Positions 1 through 11,199 are shown, counted from the first letter of the stretch. The stretch: DNA of 64,000 nt from Fimbriimonadaceae bacterium (GCA_019187105.1 JABAQM010000001.1:682001-746000), one strand, 5' to 3'. Notes: generated from the letters alone by a model not told the origin. Translations and numbers: made by a program.

Positions 1-2
1 CG

Positions 3-314
3 CGAGGGTGGTTTCTATCGGTGGTCCCCAGGGAGAATTGGCTTGATGTCAGTATCGACCCGACGATTGGGTTTCAAGGACCTTGGGACGGATTCTTCCA
101 GGACCCCGGCTTTAATCTCACCAACGTTCTTAACTTCCGCATCACGGCGAGCGCGACAGTTGGTGATGACTTTTTCGTCCCGAACCCCGATCCACATATG
201 GACCCAAATTTTGAGTTCTTCGCAATCGGTCACATCCAAATCTCCCCCGAACCAGGAACCATTGCCGTGATCGGTTTCGGGCTTGCGGCTCTGATTCGAC
301 GGCGACGCAGATAA
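3..314 (+). CDS. PEP-CTERM sorting-domain protein, C-terminal part
   Basis: The reading frame is open to the left edge, so only the last 103 residues are visible. It ends with a classic PEP-CTERM tail: Pro-Glu-Pro, a hydrophobic stretch of about 15 residues (GTIAVIGFGLAALI) and a run of arginines at the very C-terminus. In this family the tail sends a secreted protein to exosortase/archaeosortase-type processing at the cell surface. The rest of the visible part is beta-rich, has no catalytic motif and cannot be assigned a function. A stem-loop follows the stop codon at 332-352. The true start lies outside the window. Confidence 0.8.
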   Translation, partial: RGWFLSVVPRENWLDVSIDPTIGFQGPWDGFFQDPGFNLTNVLNFRITASATVGDDFFVPNPDPHMDPNFEFFAIGHIQISPEPGTIAVIGFGLAALIRRRRR

Positions 315-331
315 TTGCGGGTCGAAAGTCC

Positions 332-352
332 CGGGAGCCTTGGGCGCTCCCG
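332..352 (+). terminator. Stem-loop after PEP-CTERM gene
   Basis: A perfect 7-bp stem (CGGGAGC / GCTCCCG) with a 7-nt loop lies 18 nt after the stop codon. There is no U tract, so it may be a weak terminator or an mRNA-end stabiliser. It argues that the next gene starts downstream of it, not at the TTG inside the hairpin. Confidence 0.5.
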
Positions 353-363
353 TAATACCATGT

Positions 364-840
364 ATGCTTGCGTCAGCGCAGGAAATGGACCTTACGAGCG
401 TTCTCGCCAATAACTACGTGTTTCGGGGCTTGCCGGACGAATCCATCGAGTGGCTTGCCGACCTGTCCGTCATGCAGGAATTCCGGCCTGGCGAAAATGT
501 CGTCGAGGAATTCGGTATCGACAACGACCTCTACGTGATCATCGACGGCGAAGGAACCATCCGCAACGCTTCGGGCAAGATTGTGGCGGAATTCGGGCCC
601 GGCAGCATTGTGGGTGAAATCAGTCTCATCGACGAGGGCCCACGGTCCGCTACCGCCTCCTGTATCACGACGGTACGGGCGGCGAGATTGAAAGCTAACG
701 TCATCCGGGGAACGATGGCGGCGGACGCGGCTTTTGCCGCGGTAGTGCTGAAGAATCTCGCAAAGGTGCTGTGCATGCGCATGCGATCGACCAACCTGCT
801 AATCGACGCTATCGCGATCGATCCCGTTGGCCAGAGCTGA
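364..840 (+). CDS. Cyclic nucleotide-binding domain protein
   Basis: A single-domain protein of about 158 residues with the Crp/CAP-type cNMP-binding beta-roll. The phosphate-binding cassette is visible in the stretch FGPGSIVGEISLIDEGPRSA, with the G-E and the R-S-A of the family, followed by the C-helix. No helix-turn-helix and no membrane segment follow, so it is a sensor or adaptor domain rather than a transcription factor. A longer reading frame starts at TTG 340, but that lies in the preceding stem-loop; ATG 364 or ATG 385 is more likely. Two class III cyclases elsewhere in the window (8153-11104 and 28093-29547) could make its ligand; that link is inference. Confidence 0.75.
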   Translation: MLASAQEMDLTSVLANNYVFRGLPDESIEWLADLSVMQEFRPGENVVEEFGIDNDLYVIIDGEGTIRNASGKIVAEFGPGSIVGEISLIDEGPRSATASCITTVRAARLKANVIRGTMAADAAFAAVVLKNLAKVLCMRMRSTNLLIDAIAIDPVGQS

Positions 841-871
841 ACCGCAACGAAGACCAACCTGACCACGGCGG

Positions 872-1672
872 TTACAGCCCATGATCTTGTCGCTGCTCCA
901 CTTCGCCAGGTGTGGAGAGCTCGGGCAGGGTTGCTTGGCTCAGTCGTTCTACGACATCGGTGGCAGAGGTTGCAAGTCGACGGCGTAAACGGCCGATGAT
1001 CCACTGCATTCGTTCTTGCCGCCTTCGCAGGCTTCGCGCCGACAGAACTCGGATGGCGGCCGTAATGCCCCCAAAAATCAAGGCAACTGAGCCAATCCCC
1101 AGTAACACGGAAGCAAAGGCCTTTCCCAGGATGGCGCCGCCGATCACAGCTACAAACGAACCGATCAGATAGCCGAGGATCGGAGCCTCGGGGAAGCGAG
1201 ACTGCAACCGCGCCCGCACGGAGTCGCCAGCCTGGGTGAGGGTTACCGTGTTTGCATCCATGCCACCGCCAGTGCCAGACCATTCGCGGGTGTTGCCGCG
1301 CTGCTCCATTGCGCCAGTTTCACCATACAGCTGACGCAGTTCGGCAACCGTCTCCTCCCAGGCTTCGTCGCTGAGGTTCCCATCGAGGATCGCTTCAGAT
1401 TCTAAAGAGAACGGTCCTCCCCAAAAACCGGCCCGCTCCTGGACGGCAATGCTCTCTTCCTCCTCAAGGATCTCGTCGAGGACTTCGGGAGCGATGCCCA
1501 ACTCGCTTGCGGCTGCTCTTAGCTCGTCCTCAGAGACTCCTTCTAGCGAGCCATCCGCCCGGTCTGCCGTTTGCCGCTCCGCCGCCCGGCGCATAATCTC
1601 GGCGGTCTGCTTCTCCGTAAATCGCCGTCCGGGCACATCGTTTGGACGGGGTTCGGGGAGCGGTCGTTGCAC
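872..1672 (-). CDS. Two-TM membrane protein of unknown function
   Basis: About 266 residues. The N-terminal 70 residues are charged and helical, with a 'FTEKQTAEIMRRAAE...DELRAAASELGI' pattern like the helical modules found at the N-terminus of various bacterial two-TM proteins. Two adjacent hydrophobic segments lie near residues 168-210 (ILGYLIGSFVAVIGGAIL and FASVLLGIGSVALIFGGI), followed by an Arg-rich cytoplasmic tail. No enzyme motif is seen. The GTG start at 1672 is uncertain; a second GTG at 1636 is possible, and neither has a good Shine-Dalgarno. It converges on the cNMP-binding gene with about 30 bp between the stops. Confidence 0.6.
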   Translation of the reverse strand: MQRPLPEPRPNDVPGRRFTEKQTAEIMRRAAERQTADRADGSLEGVSEDELRAAASELGIAPEVLDEILEEEESIAVQERAGFWGGPFSLESEAILDGNLSDEAWEETVAELRQLYGETGAMEQRGNTREWSGTGGGMDANTVTLTQAGDSVRARLQSRFPEAPILGYLIGSFVAVIGGAILGKAFASVLLGIGSVALIFGGITAAIRVLSARSLRRRQERMQWIIGRLRRRLATSATDVVERLSQATLPELSTPGEVEQRQDHGL

Positions 1673-1896
1673 GGTTTTTGGACTCGCACAGGTGCGCCCA
1701 GCAACTCAGCGAACACAGGCGGTGGGATACGACGTACCGCGGGTGGCATTAGCAAGGGAAATCATGCGCGGGGATATCGTGACCCACAGTCGCTAGAGCC
1801 AACATTGGCGGGGGCAGGCAGCCTGGCTGGCTGCTCCTCAATTCTTATATGGCATCCAGCAATGTTTGCTGGATAATGTTGGGCAGAGGTTTCCCC

Positions 1897-4518
1897 ATGA
1901 TGTTCGTGCCCGCTCTCTTGCTGTCCCTTCAAGCCAAACCCGCTCTACTCTTCTACGAGCGAATCTATATCCCTTACAGAGTCGAGCAAGCGAGTTTAGA
2001 AAACCAGTTGCGCGACTTGCCGGACCGGCGCTTGGTTAGGCAGCGCGACGGATGGGTGTTGCTTCTTCCCGCTGGGCCGAAGATCGGCTCGTACCTGCAC
2101 CAAGCGCAGCGAGACTTTCCTGCCGCAAAGGCGATGCTGCCCGAACTAAAGACCGGAACCATTCTCGATGCAAGCCTTGAAGCGCTTCAGGCAACCCGCG
2201 CCGCCTTCGACCGCTCGCTGAGCGAGTTTGAGCGGCTTCCACCGGATCTAAAGATTCCTCGTCGTCTGGGCCAAGAGGATGGAATGGACTACCTCGATGA
2301 CTACCTTGAGTGGTACGAAGCACGAGCCTTCCCAAACTCGATCATCAACTGGTCCGTGTACCCAGCGGGACGACGCCACCAGGATGGCATGCTCGGCTTC
2401 AAGGTGAAGGGAAAGGAATGGGAGTTCATCGGTCCTCGCAATTTCAAAACGAACGGTATCAAGGGGGCTGGCAACAACAACGTCAATGGAAGAGTCGTCG
2501 GGATTGCAGTAAGGCCCGGTGATGAGGACACCGTCTTTGTGGCTTCGTCACATGGTGGAATCTGGAAGACCACGAACGGCGGCACCAGCTGGAATCCGCT
2601 CAGCTTCAATTGGGAAACCGAGATGACAAATTGTGTCGCGATAAACCCTAACAAACCAAACCAAGTCTTTGTGGGAACCGGCGACTTCGACGAGGGACGA
2701 GGAAATGGCGAAGGCGTCTATGTCAGCGAGAACAATGGCCTATCGTGGACTCGGCGCGGCTCGAGTGCGTTTGGCAACAATAAGGTCCGAGATATCGTGT
2801 TCGTTCCCGAACAACCCAGCGTGGCGATCGCGGCTTCAGGCAGAAACGGAGGAGGCAACTTTCTTCAGCGGAGCGACAACGATGGAGTCAACTGGTCCGA
2901 TGTCGGACCCGCGGTAGCCCACTGGTGCGATCTCAGCGTGAGTATCTCCAGCGCAGCCGGTCGATACATTTGGGCGGCCGGCTATCAGGGTGATTCACCC
3001 GTGCTTTATCGATCCAGCGACGAGGGGTTGACCTGGGTGCCGATCTCCATCAACATTCAAGCACCGGTGTCGGCATTTTGCGTCGCTGCCTCAAAGGTCT
3101 CTCGCAACAAGGTTTACATCTACGCCCCAGACCAAGGACGGGTGGACATGAGCACCAACGGCGGCGGTTCCTGGTCCAACATCTCGGGCAACCTCCTTGA
3201 CGAGGCTGGTGTGAATTACGGCCAGAATGCGTTTAACTTCGGGCTTGAAACCGCCCTCTATGAAGATGTTGCCGGGGATCGGGATGCCGTCTTTGTGGCG
3301 AACGTCGACCTCCTTTACACCTCCGACGACGGGAATTGGGAATCAAAGGGAAAGGCCTACCAGGGATCAAGCGACATTCATGTCGACCATCACCGAATCG
3401 CCAATGATCCCAATGATCCCGAGCGAATCTGGTTCGGCGGCGATGGCGGCGCCTACCTAGCGCTCCATGTCACCGGCGGCATCAATACCTTCTCCATTGC
3501 CGGTCGGAGCAACCTTCTCGGAACCGGACTGGTTAATCGTGTCTCCGCTCATCCCACCAACCCTGACTGGGTCATATCCGGCGCTCAGGACAATGGCAAC
3601 CCCGGCAGCACTGGCGGACTCTTCGACTGGGAGATGCTCTATGGGGGCGACGGCGGACACACGGCCATCGACCAAAAGAATGGCAGTCGCCAGTTCATCA
3701 TGCCGCCCAATGTTTTAGCGCCGAATGGAATCGGCCATCTGATCTACACCAAAGACAGTTGGGCAACCCGGCTCGACTCCCCCGCAGTGAACATCCTTGG
3801 CGACAAGAAGCGATCGAATCCGCACCTCGTCATCGACCCATCCGATTCGAACCGTGTTTACTTCGCCACCGACTACCTGTATCGATTTAACGTCGCCGAT
3901 CTTAACTGGTTCGAAAAAATGGGCGGACAGATGCTCTCGGTCGAGGGACATGTTCGTGCTCTCGCAGTTGCCCCAAACTCGCCCAACGTCATTTACACGG
4001 TCTCCAATAAGGGCGAAGTCTGGATGACTGAAAACGGGGGCGCATCTTGGAAGGCAATTCACACCGGCAACCCATCGCTTCCTGTCACCGGACTCGAGCA
4101 CATCGTGGTTAACCCGAAGAACGCCGCCGATGTGCTGGTTTGCTCAGCGAGTACGACCCAACAGAACCTTTGGCGTTGCTCCAATACCCGTGCTATCCAA
4201 CGCTCGTGGGTCGATGTCAGCGGTTCCGGCACGTACGGCCTCCCGTCGAGCATCCCGATCAACCGCATTGCCCGCCATCCGGTTGCTTCGAACACATGTT
4301 GGGTGGTCGCAACAGACCTCGGCGTGTTCATTACCTACAACGGCGGAGGAAAGTGGGCGGATATCACGCGGCCAAAAGGGCTGCCACGTGTGGAGGCCAC
4401 CGACATCATCATGCAGCCTGGTACGAATTACATGTACGCGTCAACCTACGGTCGGGGCATCTGGCGGATGACGATTCCTCCGGCGACGGATCCGGTTGAC
4501 GATTTCATCGGAAGGTGA
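1897..4518 (+). CDS. Secreted sialidase/VPS10-like beta-propeller protein
   Basis: An 873-residue secreted protein. The start is set by AGAGG 7 nt before ATG 1897, which gives a short signal peptide (MMFVPALLLSLQA). After about 170 residues of helical N-terminal region it carries many Asp-box/BNR-type repeats: GGIWKTTNGGTSW, VYVSENNGLSWT, RSDNDGVNWS, STNGGGSWSN, MTENGGASWKA and ITYNGGGKWAD, ending with YGRGIWRM. This pattern is typical of sortilin/VPS10-like and photosystem-assembly-like (Ycf48) propellers that bind ligands or glycans. No sialidase catalytic Arg triad is obvious, so an enzymatic role is not supported. No sorting signal is seen at the C-terminus. Confidence 0.75.
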   Translation: MMFVPALLLSLQAKPALLFYERIYIPYRVEQASLENQLRDLPDRRLVRQRDGWVLLLPAGPKIGSYLHQAQRDFPAAKAMLPELKTGTILDASLEALQATRAAFDRSLSEFERLPPDLKIPRRLGQEDGMDYLDDYLEWYEARAFPNSIINWSVYPAGRRHQDGMLGFKVKGKEWEFIGPRNFKTNGIKGAGNNNVNGRVVGIAVRPGDEDTVFVASSHGGIWKTTNGGTSWNPLSFNWETEMTNCVAINPNKPNQVFVGTGDFDEGRGNGEGVYVSENNGLSWTRRGSSAFGNNKVRDIVFVPEQPSVAIAASGRNGGGNFLQRSDNDGVNWSDVGPAVAHWCDLSVSISSAAGRYIWAAGYQGDSPVLYRSSDEGLTWVPISINIQAPVSAFCVAASKVSRNKVYIYAPDQGRVDMSTNGGGSWSNISGNLLDEAGVNYGQNAFNFGLETALYEDVAGDRDAVFVANVDLLYTSDDGNWESKGKAYQGSSDIHVDHHRIANDPNDPERIWFGGDGGAYLALHVTGGINTFSIAGRSNLLGTGLVNRVSAHPTNPDWVISGAQDNGNPGSTGGLFDWEMLYGGDGGHTAIDQKNGSRQFIMPPNVLAPNGIGHLIYTKDSWATRLDSPAVNILGDKKRSNPHLVIDPSDSNRVYFATDYLYRFNVADLNWFEKMGGQMLSVEGHVRALAVAPNSPNVIYTVSNKGEVWMTENGGASWKAIHTGNPSLPVTGLEHIVVNPKNAADVLVCSASTTQQNLWRCSNTRAIQRSWVDVSGSGTYGLPSSIPINRIARHPVASNTCWVVATDLGVFITYNGGGKWADITRPKGLPRVEATDIIMQPGTNYMYASTYGRGIWRMTIPPATDPVDDFIGR

Positions 4519-4668
4519 GTTCCCTGGGTTGAGATGAAGTTAAGCCGACGGTGCGCCTGATCAGCTCAACGCTTAGGATTCATTGACGAACGCTGTAGAA
4601 TGGAGATGCGTTTAGTGGCACTATCGTCACTCAACGAATCCCGAAACAATAGAGGGACAAGTGTTTTT

Positions 4669-6552
4669 ATGAATCGCCGTCACACTTGCGGTAATTGTCA
4701 TCTGGTACTCCCCATTCTCTCCCTCTTGGGCACGCTCTCCGTCAGCGCCCGAGCGCACGAAGCGCCAGAGTGGATATGGCAATTGCCGGGCCACACAGAC
4801 TTTGTAACCTCCGTGGGGTACTTGGGTGATGGGAGCATTCTCGCTTCTGGTTCTTGGGATAGAACGTTGCGACTCTGGGACACTGGTACGTGGCAATTGA
4901 TTCGCACCATGACCGGCCATACCGGAGAGGTGCTTTCTGTGAGTTGCTCACCAACCGGCGAAACAATCGCATCGGGGTCGACGGACGAGACGGTCCGGGT
5001 CTGGAACACTCAAACGGGCGAGCTCCTCTTCACCCTGACGGGACACTCGAATGTCGTCACTTCTGTTGCTTTCGCACCTGATGGCCGCACACTTGCCTCT
5101 GGCTCAACAGATAACGCGGTCCGATTCTGGGATGCCAGCTCTGGGGTGTTTCAGCGCAGTTTGACTGGGTCAATGGGTGGGATCACCTCTATAGCTTTCT
5201 CGCCAGACGGTGATACTCTCGCCTCAGGTACGACGAACGATGAAATCATACTTTGGGATGTTCAAATCGGTTCACATTTAGCTTCTCTGACCGGTCATAT
5301 CGGTGATGTCACTTCGGTTGCGTTCTCTCCGGATGGACGCTCGCTCGCCTCCGGCTCCAAGGACAACACGGTTCGACTCTGGGACGTTGTGAACGGAACC
5401 TCGCGCACTCTCGTTAGTCATACAGACCAAGTCTATTCTGTCGCGTTTTCGCAGGATGGTCGAACCCTTGCGTCGGGATCGAGGGACAACACCGCAACGC
5501 TTTGGGACGCCGAAACTGGTGCATTTCTGCACACATTGTCCGACAGCAACACGGACGTCTTTTCCGTGGCGTTCTCACCGGATGGAGTTAAGCTCGTCTC
5601 GGGATCGTCAGACACGATCAGGTTATGGGACGTCGAGGAGGGTACCCTTCTCCACCCGTTATTCGGCCACTCGGACAATGTCAACTCCGTTGCATTCTCG
5701 CCGGACGGTCGCAGATTCGCTTCTGGTTCCGCTGATAGGACTGTGAGATTATGGGACACCCAGAAGAGGTCACTGCTGCACACCCTCGGCGGTCAGACTG
5801 TGTATTCGACAGTCTTTTCACCCGATGGGCACACTCTCGCATCGGCTTCATTTGACGATGTCGTTCGACTCTGGGACGTCGAGACGGGCATGCTTTTGCG
5901 CACCCTTCTTGGCCACACCGACGAAGTCCTGTCAGTGGCATTCTCACCGGACGGTGCGACGATCGCCTCTGGGGCGGGCCTGTTTGATAGTAAAGTTCGG
6001 ATATGGAACGCTCAAACGGGCGCACCGATTCGCACCCTCGGCGGCCACACTGGTGGGGTCAACGCAGTCGAGTTCTCTCCCGACGGGCGCACCCTCGTCT
6101 CGGGAGGTGGCGATAGAAAGATTCGGCTCTGGGATGTTGAAACCTGGCAGGAACTTGATTACCTTTCTGGCCATGGAGGCGATGTCCTTGCTGTTGCCTT
6201 TGCTCCTGACGGACGGACGGTCGCCTCTGGCTCCCGCGACAATTCAATCCGGCTGTGGAGCGTCCAAACCGGAAGCCTGCTGAACATACTCAGCGGCCAC
6301 GGCGATGATGTTTGGGCAGTGGATTTCTCGCCCGACGGTAACGTTCTGGCATCTGGTTCCGCTGACTCAGTACGGATTTGGAATGCGGAGACTGGACAAG
6401 CCCTTCGATCATATCGCGAGCAGATTTTATCAACACGCTCGGTCACTTTTAGCTCGGATGGTCGTTGGCTCGGCATTGGCGGTGTAGTATCTGGCGTCGC
6501 TCGTAACCCTTTTTGGGTTCGAAAGCCGAAATGGACCTATCCCCGTCGGTGA
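4669..6552 (+). CDS. Secreted WD40-repeat protein (13-14 repeats)
   Basis: A 627-residue protein made almost entirely of WD40 repeats of about 42 residues ([31 protein letters not shown]). I count 13 full repeats and a degenerate fourteenth, enough for two seven-bladed propellers. The frame extends to ATG 4600, but ATG 4669 gives a good signal peptide ([20 protein letters not shown]) and has AGAGGG upstream, 12 nt away. No kinase, peptidase or other catalytic domain is attached, which is less common for bacterial WD40 proteins; this suggests a periplasmic or extracellular scaffold. Repeat units are similar at DNA level, so copy number may vary between strains (inference). Confidence 0.85.
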   Translation: MNRRHTCGNCHLVLPILSLLGTLSVSARAHEAPEWIWQLPGHTDFVTSVGYLGDGSILASGSWDRTLRLWDTGTWQLIRTMTGHTGEVLSVSCSPTGETIASGSTDETVRVWNTQTGELLFTLTGHSNVVTSVAFAPDGRTLASGSTDNAVRFWDASSGVFQRSLTGSMGGITSIAFSPDGDTLASGTTNDEIILWDVQIGSHLASLTGHIGDVTSVAFSPDGRSLASGSKDNTVRLWDVVNGTSRTLVSHTDQVYSVAFSQDGRTLASGSRDNTATLWDAETGAFLHTLSDSNTDVFSVAFSPDGVKLVSGSSDTIRLWDVEEGTLLHPLFGHSDNVNSVAFSPDGRRFASGSADRTVRLWDTQKRSLLHTLGGQTVYSTVFSPDGHTLASASFDDVVRLWDVETGMLLRTLLGHTDEVLSVAFSPDGATIASGAGLFDSKVRIWNAQTGAPIRTLGGHTGGVNAVEFSPDGRTLVSGGGDRKIRLWDVETWQELDYLSGHGGDVLAVAFAPDGRTVASGSRDNSIRLWSVQTGSLLNILSGHGDDVWAVDFSPDGNVLASGSADSVRIWNAETGQALRSYREQILSTRSVTFSSDGRWLGIGGVVSGVARNPFWVRKPKWTYPRR

Positions 6553-6591
6553 CAAACAGAATCGGTTATCTAGAAGCCCGACGCTCAGCGG

Positions 6592-6597
6592 TATCCT
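6592..6597 (+). promoter_or_regulatory. -10 element of a probable leaderless mRNA (carboxylase)
   Basis: TATCCT ends 7 nt before the GTG start codon at 6605 and there is no Shine-Dalgarno. Transcription would begin at or next to the start codon. No convincing -35. Confidence 0.5.
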
Positions 6598-6604
6598 CGT
6601 CCGA

Positions 6605-8218
6605 GTGGAAGTCCTGACCTCCCAGGTCGATCTGCATGACGACGAGCACCGTACCAATGCCTCGGCGATGGCTGAGGTAATGGCGGATTACCGCTGCCAT
6701 ATCGAGAAAGCGCTCGGCGGCGGTGGACCGGATGCGGTGGAGAAGCACTTGAAACGTGGCAAGCTGCTTGCCCGCGACCGGATCGACGCCCTGCTGGATG
6801 AGGGCTCGGCCTTCCTGGAGTTCAGCACCTTTGCCGCTCACGGCATGTACGGCGATGAGGCGCCTTCTGCCGGAATCGTCACGGGGATCGGTCGCATTCA
6901 TGGCCGGGAGTGCATGGTCGTCGCCAACGATGCGACCGTTAAGGGGGGGACGTACTTCCCGATCACGGTGAAAAAGCACCTCCGAGCCCAGGAAATCGCG
7001 CTAGAAAACCACTTGCCCTGCATCTATCTGGTCGACTCAGGCGGAGCGTTTCTGCCGCTCCAGAGCGAGGTGTTTCCCGACCGCGACCACTTCGGCCGCA
7101 TCTTCTATAACCAGGCCCAGATGTCCGCACAGCGGATACCGCAGATTGCGGCGGTGCTCGGTAGCTGCACAGCGGGTGGAGCGTACGTGCCGGCGATGAG
7201 TGACGAGACGGTAATCGTGAAGGGCCAGGGCACGATCTTCCTTGGCGGCCCGCCCTTGGTGAAAGCGGCGACTGGAGAAGAAGTGACGGCCGAGGAGCTG
7301 GGTGGCGCCGATGTCCACACCCGTCTCAGCGGCGTGGCCGACCATTTCGCCGAGAACGATGCCCATGCGCTCGCAATCGTTCGGAATATCGTCGAGTCCC
7401 TCGGCGAAAACCCCAACCAAAAGCTCTGGGGAGATCCTTCGGCTTCCGAAGATCCGATCTACGATCCCCAGGAGCTCTACGGTCTGGTCCCCGCCGATAC
7501 GAAGCACCCCATGGCCATGCGGGAGGTGCTCGCGCGGATCGTGGACGGTAGCAAGTTCCAGGAGTTCAAGGCAAACTTTGGCAAGACGCTCATCTGCGGA
7601 TTCGCCCGCTTTCACGGCCACTTGGCGGGCGTGCTTGCCAACGACGGCATTCTCTTCAGCGAAAGCGCCCAGAAGGGCGCCCACTTCATCGAACTCTGCT
7701 GCCAGCGTCAGATCCCGCTCGTCTTCGTCCAGAACATCACCGGCTTCATGGTGGGCAAACGGTACGAGAACGAAGGAATCGCCAAGCATGGGGCGAAACT
7801 CGTGACTGCGGTGAGTACGGCGACCGTACCAAAATTCACGGTTATCGTCGGCGGCTCGTACGGCGCGGGCAATTACGGCATGTGCGGTCGAGCCTACGGG
7901 CCTCGCCAACTCTGGATGTGGCCCAACGCACGGATTAGCGTGATGGGAGGCGAACAGGCTGCCAACGTATTGCTGACCGTGAAAATGGACCAGTTGGCGG
8001 TAAGCGGCCAGTCGATGTCGCCCGATGACCAGGCGGCCTTCAAGGCGCCAATCTTGCAGAAATACGGGGATGAGAGCTCGGCCTATTTCTCCAGTGCGAG
8101 ATTGTGGGATGACGGGGTCATCGACCCCGTGGACACCAGACGGGTATTGGCTCTAGGCATAGAGGCAAGTCTGAACGCTGCCCCCGAAGCCCCCCGGTTC
8201 AGCGTCTATCGGATGTAG
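6605..8218 (+). CDS. Acyl-CoA carboxylase carboxyltransferase (beta) subunit
   Basis: A 537-residue biotin-dependent carboxyltransferase of the methylcrotonoyl-/propionyl-CoA carboxylase beta family (crotonase fold), moving CO2 from carboxybiotin to an acyl-CoA. Visible hallmarks are the N-terminal VLTSQVD segment, [18 protein letters not shown], the oxyanion-hole glycine motifs [16 protein letters not shown] and [16 protein letters not shown], and full family length. Segment patterns ([35 protein letters not shown]) look most like the methylcrotonoyl-CoA type, but acyl specificity cannot be read reliably. GTG 6605 is supported because homologous sequence begins right after it. The biotin carboxylase/carrier subunit is not in the window. 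The 3' end overlaps the convergent cyclase gene by 66 bp. Confidence 0.9.
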   Translation: MEVLTSQVDLHDDEHRTNASAMAEVMADYRCHIEKALGGGGPDAVEKHLKRGKLLARDRIDALLDEGSAFLEFSTFAAHGMYGDEAPSAGIVTGIGRIHGRECMVVANDATVKGGTYFPITVKKHLRAQEIALENHLPCIYLVDSGGAFLPLQSEVFPDRDHFGRIFYNQAQMSAQRIPQIAAVLGSCTAGGAYVPAMSDETVIVKGQGTIFLGGPPLVKAATGEEVTAEELGGADVHTRLSGVADHFAENDAHALAIVRNIVESLGENPNQKLWGDPSASEDPIYDPQELYGLVPADTKHPMAMREVLARIVDGSKFQEFKANFGKTLICGFARFHGHLAGVLANDGILFSESAQKGAHFIELCCQRQIPLVFVQNITGFMVGKRYENEGIAKHGAKLVTAVSTATVPKFTVIVGGSYGAGNYGMCGRAYGPRQLWMWPNARISVMGGEQAANVLLTVKMDQLAVSGQSMSPDDQAAFKAPILQKYGDESSAYFSSARLWDDGVIDPVDTRRVLALGIEASLNAAPEAPRFSVYRM

Positions 8219-11104
8219 CGCTCGAGTTTCGAGCACCAGTTGTTCCGGCGTCATTTCCGCACCCTCCTGAAGCACGCGTTGGAAGTCGTCGGCAAGGATC
8301 GCTTCGCATCGATCCCGCGCGCTCACCACGAGCATTTCTTGCTCGTAGCTGCTCTTGGCACCAAGCTCGGCGTGCATCTGTTCGCCAAAGCCGAATACGC
8401 GCACCGCCTTCTCGACCTTGCCAAGATGCGTCAGCAAGGTGGCGACCGCATAGATCGCTTCGAGCCGGTTTTCTTCGGCATCGGGATCAAGGGATCGCTC
8501 GAAGGCGGTCAGGAGATAGCGGGAGGCCGCCTCAAGGTCTCCCTTAAGGATTTCAACCATCCCCAAATGGACGCCAACGTAAACGAGGTTCGATTGGTCG
8601 CCCAGGTCCTCGCAAAGCTTCTGGCTTTCCAGCAAGGCCGAGGTCGCGGCGGCGTAATCCTGCTGCCGATGGTGTACGATGCCGAGGTTCATCAAGACAT
8701 AGGCCATGCTGCCGATATTGCCAAGCTGCCTGAAGCTTTCGAGACTCTCGAGATAGAGCGACCGCGCTTTTTCAAGGTCCCCGATCGAGCTGTAAACCAA
8801 TCCCAGATTGCAGAGCGTATCGGACATGCCGGCACGGTCTCCCAGCTGCCTGCGAATCGTCAGACACTCCTCGTAATAGGTCTTCGCCGACTCGATGTCG
8901 CGCATCTCCCAGCAAAGGATGCCGAGGTTGTTGTAGCTGTTTGCAAGTCCAAACTTGTCATGGATGTCTTTCCGAATGGTTAGGCTTCTTTCGTGGAAGG
9001 CCCGTGCCTGTTCGAGCTGTCCGCGATCCACGCAGAGAAGTCCGAGGTTCGAAAGCGAAGAGGCAATGCCTTTTTTATCACCGAGTGATTCCCAAGCAAC
9101 CAGACTCGCCTCGTACCATCGCTCCGCATCGTCCAGGTCACGCTGGCGCCAGGCGAGGATGCCGGCGCCATTGCACGACTTCGCCCATCCGATTGTCTTG
9201 CCGTGGCCGCCGGTTACTCTCAGGGCTTCCTGAAGGAGCCTCCGGCCCTCCTTGAGAAGCCCCCGCATGAACCAGTACCGGCTTAGAGCCCCTGTCATTC
9301 GGAGGAGGGATTCCCCCAACGTGGAGTAAGACAGCCCGGACGTGTTGGATACCGCCCACTCGATCGCGAACCGGAAGTTGTCACGTTCGGCATCCATGCG
9401 GCGCATCCATTCTGCCTGGTGCGGAAGCGTCAGTTCGGTTTCCGCCTCTTCGGCCAGCTTCATGAAGTAATCGAGATGGCGCTGGGCGATGCGGTCCGCC
9501 TCTCCGGCTTCCACGAGCTTCTCGTAACCGTACTCTCGCAGCGATTCCAAAAGCCGGTACCGCTTGTCTGCCCCTGGGAATTCGTCAGCGACGACGAGAG
9601 ACTTGTCGACGAGCCGGGACAAGAGTTCGAACACTTCAAACTGGTCAATAACCTCATCGGAGCAGACGACTTCGGCGCACTCAAGCTGAAATCCGCCCCG
9701 AAAGATCGCGAGCCTGGAGTGAAGCGTCCGTTCCGCATCGGTGAGGAGGTCATATCCCCAGTCGATGACCGCGCGAAGGGTCTGCTGCCTCGGAAGCACG
9801 TCTCGACTTCCACCGGTCAGCAACCGGAAACGGTCGTCGAGGCGAGCAGAAATCTGCTCGGGAGATAGCACCCGGACCCGGGCTGCGGCGAGCTCGATGG
9901 CAAGGGGTATCCCGTCGAGCCGTCGGCAGATCTCGGCGACACTGGGAGCGATCTCATCTGTGAGGAGAAAACGGTGATCGCTCAGGGTCGCTCGCTCGGT
10001 GAACAGCCGTATCGCTTCAAACTTGGCAGCCTCGTCTGCATGCAGGCCATTCCCTTCTGCCGGGATCGTGAGGGACGGCATTCGGTAGGTCGATTCGCCT
10101 TTCAGAGAGAGCGGCTCTCGGCTGGTGCAGATGAACTTAAGGTTGGCCGCGGCGGGAATCAAGTGCTCAACGAGGTCGGCGGCAGCCGAAATCAAATGCT
10201 CGCAGTTGTCCAGGATGATCAGGCAATGCCGGCTCTTAACATGATCGATCAGGGAATCCAGAGTCGACTGCCCCGGCGTTTCGCCGATACCGATGGCGCG
10301 GGCCACGAAATCCTCGACAAGGGCTGCATCGGTGAGGGTGGCAAGCTCGACAAGCCAAACGCCGTCGCGGAACTCGTCCAGGCGGTCTGCGGCGAATTGG
10401 AGGGCCGCCCTCGTCTTGCCACACCCCCCAGAGCCAATGATCGTCAGCAGCCGAGTCCGCTCAAACGTCCGACCCATTTCGGCAAGCTCTGCCTCTCGAC
10501 CCACGAAGGAAGTCGTTTGCGCCGGCAAGTTGTTAGGAACTGAGTCGACCGACTTAAGGGGCTCGAAGTCACGCTGGATCCCATCACGCGCGAGCTGAAA
10601 AAGCTGTTCCGGCGCTTGAAGGTCCTTGAGCCGGTGCATACCGAGGTCGATCAATGAAACGCGGGAATCCAGATCGGGACGCGCGAGCGCGGATGCGGCG
10701 AGAGATACCAGAACCTGCCGGCCATAGGCCAAGGCCCGAATGCGGGCGCAGCGGTTGATCGTGCTACCGAAGAAGTCACCATCGCGCTCGTCGACGGGGC
10801 CACTGTGGATCGCCATGCGGACGTTGATGTGGGTGTGTTCTGGCCAAGGTTCCGTCTGCAGCCGCAATTGCAGTTCCGAGGCGGCAAGGATGGCGGTTGA
10901 AGCCTTGGAGAAGACTGCGAAGAGGCTGTCGCCTTCGCCTTTGCTTCGCACAATACGCCCACCAAACGACTCGATCGTTTGATAAGCCACCTCCTCGTGC
11001 CGCAGGAGAGCCTGACGCATATCATCGGGGTAGAGCTCCCAAAGCTTTGTGCTCCCCTCGATATCCGTCATGAGGAAGGTCAGACTCCCAGAGGTCGGAA
11101 ACAT
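8153..11104 (-). CDS. Class III adenylate/guanylate cyclase - STAND ATPase - TPR protein
   Basis: A 983-residue multidomain signalling protein. Residues 1-170 form a class III cyclase domain, with the first metal Asp in [14 protein letters not shown], the second in [10 protein letters not shown] and the transition-state Asn/Arg in [11 protein letters not shown]-loop ATPase of the STAND/AfsR-like type follows ([11 protein letters not shown], Walker [10 protein letters not shown], Walker B-like [10 protein letters not shown]). The C-terminal 400 residues hold about seven TPR repeats (e.g. [20 protein letters not shown]). It should make cAMP or cGMP under control of ligand or nucleotide binding by the rear half. 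ATG 11104 is chosen because the cyclase domain starts at once; the frame extends upstream without similarity. A TACAAT box lies 10 nt upstream. It is divergent from an HD phosphohydrolase gene. Confidence 0.88.
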   Translation of the reverse strand: MFPTSGSLTFLMTDIEGSTKLWELYPDDMRQALLRHEEVAYQTIESFGGRIVRSKGEGDSLFAVFSKASTAILAASELQLRLQTEPWPEHTHINVRMAIHSGPVDERDGDFFGSTINRCARIRALAYGRQVLVSLAASALARPDLDSRVSLIDLGMHRLKDLQAPEQLFQLARDGIQRDFEPLKSVDSVPNNLPAQTTSFVGREAELAEMGRTFERTRLLTIIGSGGCGKTRAALQFAADRLDEFRDGVWLVELATLTDAALVEDFVARAIGIGETPGQSTLDSLIDHVKSRHCLIILDNCEHLISAAADLVEHLIPAAANLKFICTSREPLSLKGESTYRMPSLTIPAEGNGLHADEAAKFEAIRLFTERATLSDHRFLLTDEIAPSVAEICRRLDGIPLAIELAAARVRVLSPEQISARLDDRFRLLTGGSRDVLPRQQTLRAVIDWGYDLLTDAERTLHSRLAIFRGGFQLECAEVVCSDEVIDQFEVFELLSRLVDKSLVVADEFPGADKRYRLLESLREYGYEKLVEAGEADRIAQRHLDYFMKLAEEAETELTLPHQAEWMRRMDAERDNFRFAIEWAVSNTSGLSYSTLGESLLRMTGALSRYWFMRGLLKEGRRLLQEALRVTGGHGKTIGWAKSCNGAGILAWRQRDLDDAERWYEASLVAWESLGDKKGIASSLSNLGLLCVDRGQLEQARAFHERSLTIRKDIHDKFGLANSYNNLGILCWEMRDIESAKTYYEECLTIRRQLGDRAGMSDTLCNLGLVYSSIGDLEKARSLYLESLESFRQLGNIGSMAYVLMNLGIVHHRQQDYAAATSALLESQKLCEDLGDQSNLVYVGVHLGMVEILKGDLEAASRYLLTAFERSLDPDAEENRLEAIYAVATLLTHLGKVEKAVRVFGFGEQMHAELGAKSSYEQEMLVVSARDRCEAILADDFQRVLQEGAEMTPEQLVLETRALHPIDAEPGGFGGSVQTCLYA

Positions 11105-11199
11105 CGCTAACCGTATTGTATCGGGCCCCACGCTGCAATAGCCCAACGACAGGGTCTCAACTAGACAAAGCCTCCGCGATAACCATAATGAAGGCAGCA

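Noticed and set aside
840-873. AACCGC / GCGGTT inverted repeat between convergent genes as a terminator
   Set aside because: Only 6 bp with a 22-nt loop and no T run; too weak to call.
7037-7909. A 290-codon minus-strand frame opposite the carboxylase gene
   Set aside because: It lies opposite conserved carboxyltransferase motifs and has no features of its own.
8240-10543. Several 150-250-codon plus-strand frames opposite the large cyclase gene
   Set aside because: No family features, Shine-Dalgarno or promoter; the minus-strand frame encodes recognisable cyclase, ATPase and TPR domains.
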